A stretch of DNA of 64,000 nucleotides, taken from positions 4,092,001-4,156,000 of the forward strand of contig NW_027473315.1 of the NCBI RefSeq assembly GCF_050947335.1, in the 5' to 3' direction. This DNA comes from Megachile rotundata (taxonomy: Eukaryota; Arthropoda; Insecta; Hymenoptera; Megachilidae). Positions 57,665-64,000 of this stretch are shown here, one piece after another; the first letter of the stretch is position 1; each line of letters opens with the position of its first letter. Both the position numbers and the translations under genes were made by a program. The notes under the pieces are model-generated. The model was not told where the DNA came from. It searched no databases and saw nothing but the letters and a program-made list of their open reading frames with translations.

Positions 57665-60600
57665 CTGTGATTGTATGATTGTGATAGTATGATTGTGATT
57701 GTATGATTGTGATTGTATGACTGTGATTGTATGATTGTGATGTATGATTGTAATTGTGTGATTATGATTGTATGATTGTGATTGTATGATTGTGAAAGTA
57801 TGATTGTGATTGTATGATTGCGATTGTATGATTGTGATTGTATGATTGTGATGTATGATTCTATTTGTATGATTATGATTGTATGATTGTGATTGTATGA
57901 TTGAGATTGTATGATTGTGATTGTATGCTTGCGATTGTATGATTGTGATTGTATGATATTGATTGTATGATTGTGATTGTATGATTGTGATTGTATGATT
58001 ATGATTGTATGATTGTGATTGTATGATTGTGATTGTATGATTGTGATTGTATGATTGTGATTGTATGATTGTGATAGTATGATTGTGATTGTATGATTGT
58101 GATTGTATGACTGTGATTGTATGATTGTGATTGTATGATTGTGATTGTATGATTGTGATTGTATGATTGTGATGTATGATTGTAATTGTGTGATTATGAT
58201 TGTATGATTGTGATTGTATGATTGTGATTGTATGATTGCGATTGTATGATTGTGATTGTATGATTGTGATGTATGATTGTAATTGTATGATTATGATTGT
58301 ACGATTGTGATTGTATGATTGAGATTGTATGATTGTGATTGTATGATATTGATTGTATGATTGTGATTGTATGATTGTGATTGTATGATTATGATTGTAT
58401 GATTGTGATTGTATGATTGTGATTGTATGATTGTGATTGTATGATTGTGATTGTCTGATTGTGGTTGTGCGATTGTGATTGTACGATTGTGATTGTACGA
58501 TTGTGATAGTATGATTGTGATTGTATGATTGTGATTATATGATTGTGATTGTATGATTGTGATTGTATGATTGTGATTGTATGATTGTGATTGTATGAGT
58601 GTGATTGTCTGATTGTGGTTGTGCGATTGTGATTGTACGATTGTGAATGTACGATTGTGATTGTATGATTGTGATTGTATGAATATGATTGTATGATTGT
58701 GATTGCATGATTGTGATTGTATGATTGTGATTGTATGGTTGAGATTGTATGATTGTGATTGTATGCTTGCCTTTGTATGATTGTGATTGTATGATTGTGA
58801 TGGTATGATTGTGATTGTATGATTGTGATTGTATGATTGTGAAAGTATGATTGTGATGGTATGATTGTGGTTGTATGATTGTGATTGTATGATTGTGATT
58901 GTATGAGTGTTATTGTCTGATTGTGGTTGTGCGATTGTGATTATACGATTGTGATTGTACGATTGTTATTGAATGATTGTGATTGTATGATTCTGATTGT
59001 ATGATTGTGAGTGCATGATTGTGATTGTATGATTGTGATTGCATGATTTTGAATGTATGATTGTTATTGAATGATTGTGATTGTATGATTCTGATTGTAT
59101 GATTGTGATTGCATGATTGTGATTGTAGGATGGTGATTGTATGATTGTGATGAATGATTGTAATTGTATGATTATGATTGTATGATTGTGATTGTCTGAT
59201 ATTGATTGTATGATTGTAATTGTATGATTGTAATTGTATGATTATGATTGTATGATTGTGATTGTATGATTGTGATTGTATGATTGTGATTGTATGAGTG
59301 TGATTGTATGATCGTGATTGTATGATTGTGATTGTATGATTGTGAAAGTATGATTGTGATTGTATGATTGCGATTGTATGATTGTGATTGTATGATTGTG
59401 ATGTATGATTCTATTTGTATGATTATGATTGTATGATTGTGATTGTATGGTTGTGATTGTATGAGTGTGATTGTCTGATTGTGGATGTGCGATTGTGATT
59501 GTGCGATTGTGATTGTACGATTGTTATAGAATGATTGTGATTGTATGATTCTGATTGTATGATTGTGATTGCGTGATTGTGATTGTATGATTGTGATTGC
59601 ATGATTTTGAATGTATGATTGTGATTGTATGATTGTGATTGTATGATTCTATTTGTATGATTATGATTGTATGATTGTGATTGTATGATTGAGATTGTAT
59701 GATTGTGATTGTATGCTTGCGATTGTATGATTGTGATTGTATGATATTGATTGTATGATTGTGATTGTATGATTGTGATTGTATGATTGTGATTGTATGA
59801 TTGTGATTGTATGATTGTGATTGTATGATTGTGATTGTATGATTGTGATTGTATGATTGTGATAGTATGATTGTGATTGTATGATTGTGATTGTATGACT
59901 GTGATTGTATGATTGTGATTGTATGATTGTGATTGTATGATTGTGATTGTATGATTGTGATTGTATGATTGTGATGTATGATTGTAATTGTGTGATTATG
60001 ATTGTATGATTGTGATTGTATGATTGTGATTGTATGATTGCGATTGTATGATTGTGATTGTATGATTGTGATGTATGATTGTAATTGTATGATTATAATT
60101 GTACGATTGTGATTGTATGATTGAGATTGTATGATTGTGATTGTATGATATTGATTGTATGATTGTGATTGTATGATTGTGATTGTATGATTATGATTGT
60201 ATGATTGTGATTGTATGATTGTGATTGTATGATTGTGATTGTATGATTGTGATTGTCTGATTGTGGTTGTGCGATTGTGATTGTACGATTGTGATTGTAC
60301 GATTGTGATAGTATGATTGTGATTGTATGATTGTGATTATATGATTGTGATTGTATGATTGTGATTGTATGATTGTGATTGTATGATTGTGATTGTATGA
60401 GTGTGATTGTCTGATTGTGGTTGTGCGATTGTGATTGTACGATTGTGAATGTACGATTGTGATTGTATGATTGTGATTGTATGAATATGATTGTATGATT
60501 GTGATTGCATGATTGTGATTGTATGATTGTGATTGTATGGTTGAGATTGTATGATTGTGATTGTATGCTTGCGTTTGTATGATTGTGATTGTATGATTGT

Positions 60601-61010
60601 GATGGTATGATTGTGATTGTATGATTGTGATTGTATGATTGTGAAAGTATGATTGTGATGGTATGATTGTGGTTGTATGATTGTGATTGTATGATTGTGA
60701 TTGTATGAGTGTTATTGTCTGATTGTGGTTGTGCGATTGTGATTATACGATTGTGATTGTACGATTGTTATTGAATGATTGTGATTGTATGATTCTGATT
60801 GTATGATTGTGAGTGCATGATTGTGATTGTATGATTGTGATTGCATGATTTTGAATGTATGATTGTTATTGAATGATTGTGATTGTATGATTCTGATTGT
60901 ATGATTGTGATTGCATGATTGTGATTGTAGGATGGTGATTGTATGATTGTGATGAATGATTGTAATTGTATGATTATGATTGTATGATTGTGATTGTCTG
61001 ATTGTGATTG
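57665..61010. repeat. Block B4, complete B segment
   Basis: B4 aligns with B2 at offset 34,994 at its left edge and still at the GCTTGCC marker (58765). It has both marker forms (GCTTGCC at 58765, GCTTGCG near 60,566), so it retains the 1,021 bp missing from B3. It carries about two extra 14-bp units in total. A GATTATAATTG change near 60,095 is private to this copy. Confidence 0.87.
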
Positions 61011-64000
61011 TATGATTGCGATTGTATGATTGTGATTGTATGATAGTGATGTATGATTGTAATTGTATGATTGTGATTGTATGATTGTGATTGTATGATT
61101 GTGATTGTATGATTGTGTTTGTATGATTGTGATAGTATGATTGTGATTGTATGATTGTGATTGTATGATTGTGATTGTATGATTGTGATTGTATGATTGT
61201 GATTGTATGATTGTGATTGTATGATTGTATTTGGGAGATTGTATTTGGGAGATTGTAATTGTATGATTGCGATTGTATGATTGTGATTGTATGATTGCGA
61301 TTGTATGATTGTGATTGTATGATTGTGATGTATGATTGTAATTGTGTGATTATGATTGTATGATTGTGATTGTATGATTGTGATTGTATGATTGCGATTG
61401 TATGATTGTGATTGTATGATTGTGATTGTATGATTGTGATGTATGATTGTAATTGTATGATTATGATTGTATGATTGTGATTGTATGATAGTGATTGTAT
61501 GATTGCGATTGTATGATTGTGATTGTATGATTGTGATTGTATGATTGTGATTGTATGATTGTGATTGTATGAGTGTGATTGTATGATTGTGATTGTATGA
61601 TTGTGATTGTATGATTGTGAAAGTATGATTGTGATTGTATGATTGCGATTGTATGATTGTGATTGTATGATTGTGATGTATGATTCTATTTGTATGATTA
61701 TGATTGTATGATTGTGATTGTATGATTGAGATTGTATGATTGTGATTGTATGCTTGCGATTGTATGATTGTGATTGTATGATATTGATTGTATGATTGTG
61801 ATTGTATGATTGTGATTGTATGATTATGATTGTATGATTGTGATTGTATGATTGTGATTGTATGATTGTGATTGTATGATTGTGATTGTATGATTGTGAT
61901 AGTATGATTGTGATTGTATGATTGTGATTGTATGACTGTGATTGTATGATTGTGATTGTATGATTGTGATTGTATGATTGTGATTGTATGATTGTGAAAG
62001 TATGATTGTGATGGTATGATTGTGATTGTATGATTGTGATTGTATGATTGTGATTGTATGGTTGTGATTGTATGAGTGTGATTGTCTGATTGTGGTTGTG
62101 CGATTGTGATTGTGCGATTGTGATTGTACGATTGTTATTGAATGATTGTGATTGTATGATTCTGATTGTATGATTGTGATTGCATGATTGTGATTGTATG
62201 ATTGTGATTGCATGATTTTGAATGTATGATTGTGCTTGTATTATTGTGATTGTATGATTGTGATTGTATGATTGTGATTGTATGATTGTGATTGTATGAT
62301 TGTGATTGTATGATTGTGATTGTATGATTGTGATAGTATGATTGTGATTGTATGATTGTGATTGTATGATTGTGATTGTATGATTGTGATTGTATGATTG
62401 TGATTGTATGATTGTGATTGTATGATTGTGATTGTATGATTGTGATTGTATGATTGTATTTGGGAGATTGTATTTGGGAGATTGTATTTGGGAGATTGTA
62501 TTTGGGAGATTGTAATTGTATGATTGCGATTGTATGATTGTGATTGTATGATTGCGATTGTATGATTGTGATTGTATGATTGTGATGTATGAATGTAATT
62601 GTATGATTATGATTGTATGATTGTGATTGTATGATTGTGATTGTATGATTGTATTTGGGAGATTGTATTTGGGAGATTGTATTTGGGAGATTGCAATTGT
62701 ATGATTGCGATTGTATGATTGTGATTGTATGATTGCGATTGTATGATTGTGATTGTATGATTGTGATGTATGATTGTAATTGTATGATTATGATTGTATG
62801 ATTGTGATTGTATGATTGAGATTGTATGATTGAGATTGTATGATTGTGATTGTATGAGTGCGATTGTATGATTGTGATTGTATGATTGTGATTGTATGAT
62901 TGTGATAGTATGATTGTGATTGTATGATTGTGATTGTATGACTGTGATTGTATGATTGTGATTGTATGATTGTGATAGTATGATTGTGAAAGTATGATTG
63001 TGATTGTATGATTGTGATTGTATGATTGTGATTGTATGATTGTGATTGTATGATTGTGATTGTATGATTGTGATTGTATAATTGTGATTGTCTGATTGTG
63101 GTCGTGCGATTGTGATTGTACGATTGTGATTGTACGATTGTGATAGTATGATTGTGATTGTATGATTGTGATTGTATGATTGCGATTGTATGATTGTGAT
63201 TGTATGATTGTGATTGTATGATTGTGATTGTATGATTGTGATTGTATGAGTGTGATTGTCTGATTGTGGTTGTGCGATTGTGATTGTACGATTGTGAATG
63301 TACGATTGTGATTGTATGATTGTGATTGTATGAATATGATTGTATGATTGTGATTGCATGATTGTGATTGTATGATTGTGATTGTATGGTTGAGATTGTA
63401 TGATTGTGATTGTATGCTTGCCTTTGTATGATTGTGATTGTATGATTGTGATTGTATGATTGTGATTGTATGATTGTAATTGTATGATTGTGATAGTATG
63501 ATTGTGATTGTATGATTGTGATTGTATGACTGTGATTGTATGATTGTGATTGTATGATTGTGATTGTATGATTGTGAAAGTATGATTGTGATGGTATGAT
63601 TGTGATTGTATGATTGTGATTGTATGATTGTGATTGTATGAGCGTGATTGTCTGATTGTGGTTGTGCGATTGTGATTGTACGATTGTGATTGTACGATTG
63701 TTGTTGAATGATTGTGATTGTATGATTCTGATTGTATGATTGTGATTGCATGATTGTGATTGTATGATTGTGATTGCATGATTTTGAATGTATGATTGTG
63801 ATTGTATGATTGTGTTTGTATGATTGTGATAGTATGATTGTGATTGTATGATTGTGATTGTATGATTGTGATTGTATGATTGTGGTTGTATGATTGTGAT
63901 TGTATGATTGTGATTGTATGATTGTATTTGGGAGATTGTATTTGGGAGATTGTATTTGGGAGATTGTATTTGGGAGATTGTAATTGTATGATTGCGATTG
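61011..64000. repeat. Block Q3, start of a third type-beta Q segment
   Basis: GGGAG clusters: 61227 (2 units), 62456 (4), 62651 (3, followed by GCAATTG) and 63924 (4). It follows Q1 at offset about 35,008-35,036 as far as 63,799, then jumps to offset 32,495. This removes 2,541 bp corresponding to Q1 ~28,753-31,294. The array continues past the window end. Confidence 0.88.

Larger units (their letters stand above)
1..64000. repeat. 14-bp satellite array filling the window
   Basis: The + strand is a head-to-tail array of ATTGTGATTGTATG and point variants of it, about 4,570 units with no interruption and no inverted block that I could find. The canonical unit has 3 A, 7 T, 4 G and no C, so the + strand is almost C-free. 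C appears only in variant units such as GCGATTG, TACGATTG, GTCTG, GACTG, GCATG and GATTCTG. Nearly all units are 14 bp. A recurrent 13-bp form (ATTGTGATGTATG, one T missing) occurs once or more per HOR, always just before a GTAATTGT unit. Other recurrent variants, in fixed order, include GTGATAGTATG, GTGAAAGTATG, GTGATGGTATG, ATATTGATTG, GAGATTG, TGCTTGCG and the GTATTTGGGAGATT unit. No stretch over 300 bp holds anything else. Location (subtelomere, pericentromere or interstitial) cannot be decided from the sequence. Confidence 0.99.

Noticed and set aside
1..64000. CRISPR array
   Set aside because: The repeats are 14 bp and contiguous, with no unique spacers, no leader and no cas genes.
1..64000. 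Telomeric repeat tract
   Set aside because: The unit is not a known telomere motif (such as TTAGGG or TTTAGGG types), carries many variants and has HOR structure. Subtelomeric location remains possible.
1..64000. Canonical G-quadruplex arrays
   Set aside because: GGG runs are 11 bases apart and found only in the clusters; loops exceed the usual 1-7. Kept only as a weak finding.
1..64000. tRNA, rRNA, promoters or terminators
   Set aside because: No cloverleaf, rRNA core or unique stretch occurs. TATGAT-like strings resembling a -10 box occur in every unit and carry no information.
1..64000. Naming the species or chromosome region
   Set aside because: The monomer is not one I can tie to a specific organism, and no flanking unique sequence is present.

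Overview
The whole 64 kb window is one uninterrupted tandem satellite (very large minisatellite) array. I find no unique sequence, no credible gene, no RNA gene and no recognisable transposon. The canonical monomer on the + strand is the 14-mer ATTGTGATTGTATG (reverse complement CATACAATCACAAT), about 4,570 units end to end, all in one orientation. It is itself GATTGT + GATTGTAT, two related half-units. A 64 kb array with multi-level higher-order structure points to a eukaryotic heterochromatic, subtelomeric or pericentromeric block from a long-read assembly. The sequence does not identify the species.

The monomer has variant forms in fixed orders, and these show three nested levels: (1) 14-bp units; (2) higher-order repeats (HORs) of about 1.05-1.26 kb, 1.79 kb and 2.1-2.3 kb; (3) mega-repeats of about 15-20 kb. 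One segment (block B) recurs at 7,175, 22,671, 37,701 and 57,665, so its spacings are 15,496, 15,030 and 19,964 bp. There are two mega-repeat types. Type alpha is B + linker + P (7.2-22.7 kb; 1-7.2 kb is the tail of an earlier copy). Type beta is B + Q + C (22.7-37.7 kb, 37.7-57.7 kb, and a start at 57.7 kb that runs off the window).

Layout: P1 1-7,174; B1 7,175-~9,980; linker L ~9,981-13,346; P2 13,347-22,670; B2 22,671-~25,990; Q1 ~25,991-34,560; C1 ~34,561-37,700; B3 37,701-~40,000; Q2 ~40,001-52,180, with an exact 3,592-bp tandem duplication; C2 ~52,181-57,664, inside a 2,334-bp tandem duplication that starts in the end of Q2; B4 57,665-~61,010; Q3 ~61,011-64,000, with a 2,541-bp internal deletion. 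Copies differ by whole-unit gains and losses, a few large duplications or deletions, and rare private substitutions, as expected from unequal crossover or replication slippage with recent amplification.

The long open frames on the - strand (up to 962 codons) are a property of the repeat. The reverse-complement monomer has no stop in any frame, and because 14 is not a multiple of 3 every frame reads the same 14-residue peptide in a different phase. I annotate none of them as a gene. I did not find a novel coding system. What is notable is the array architecture itself.
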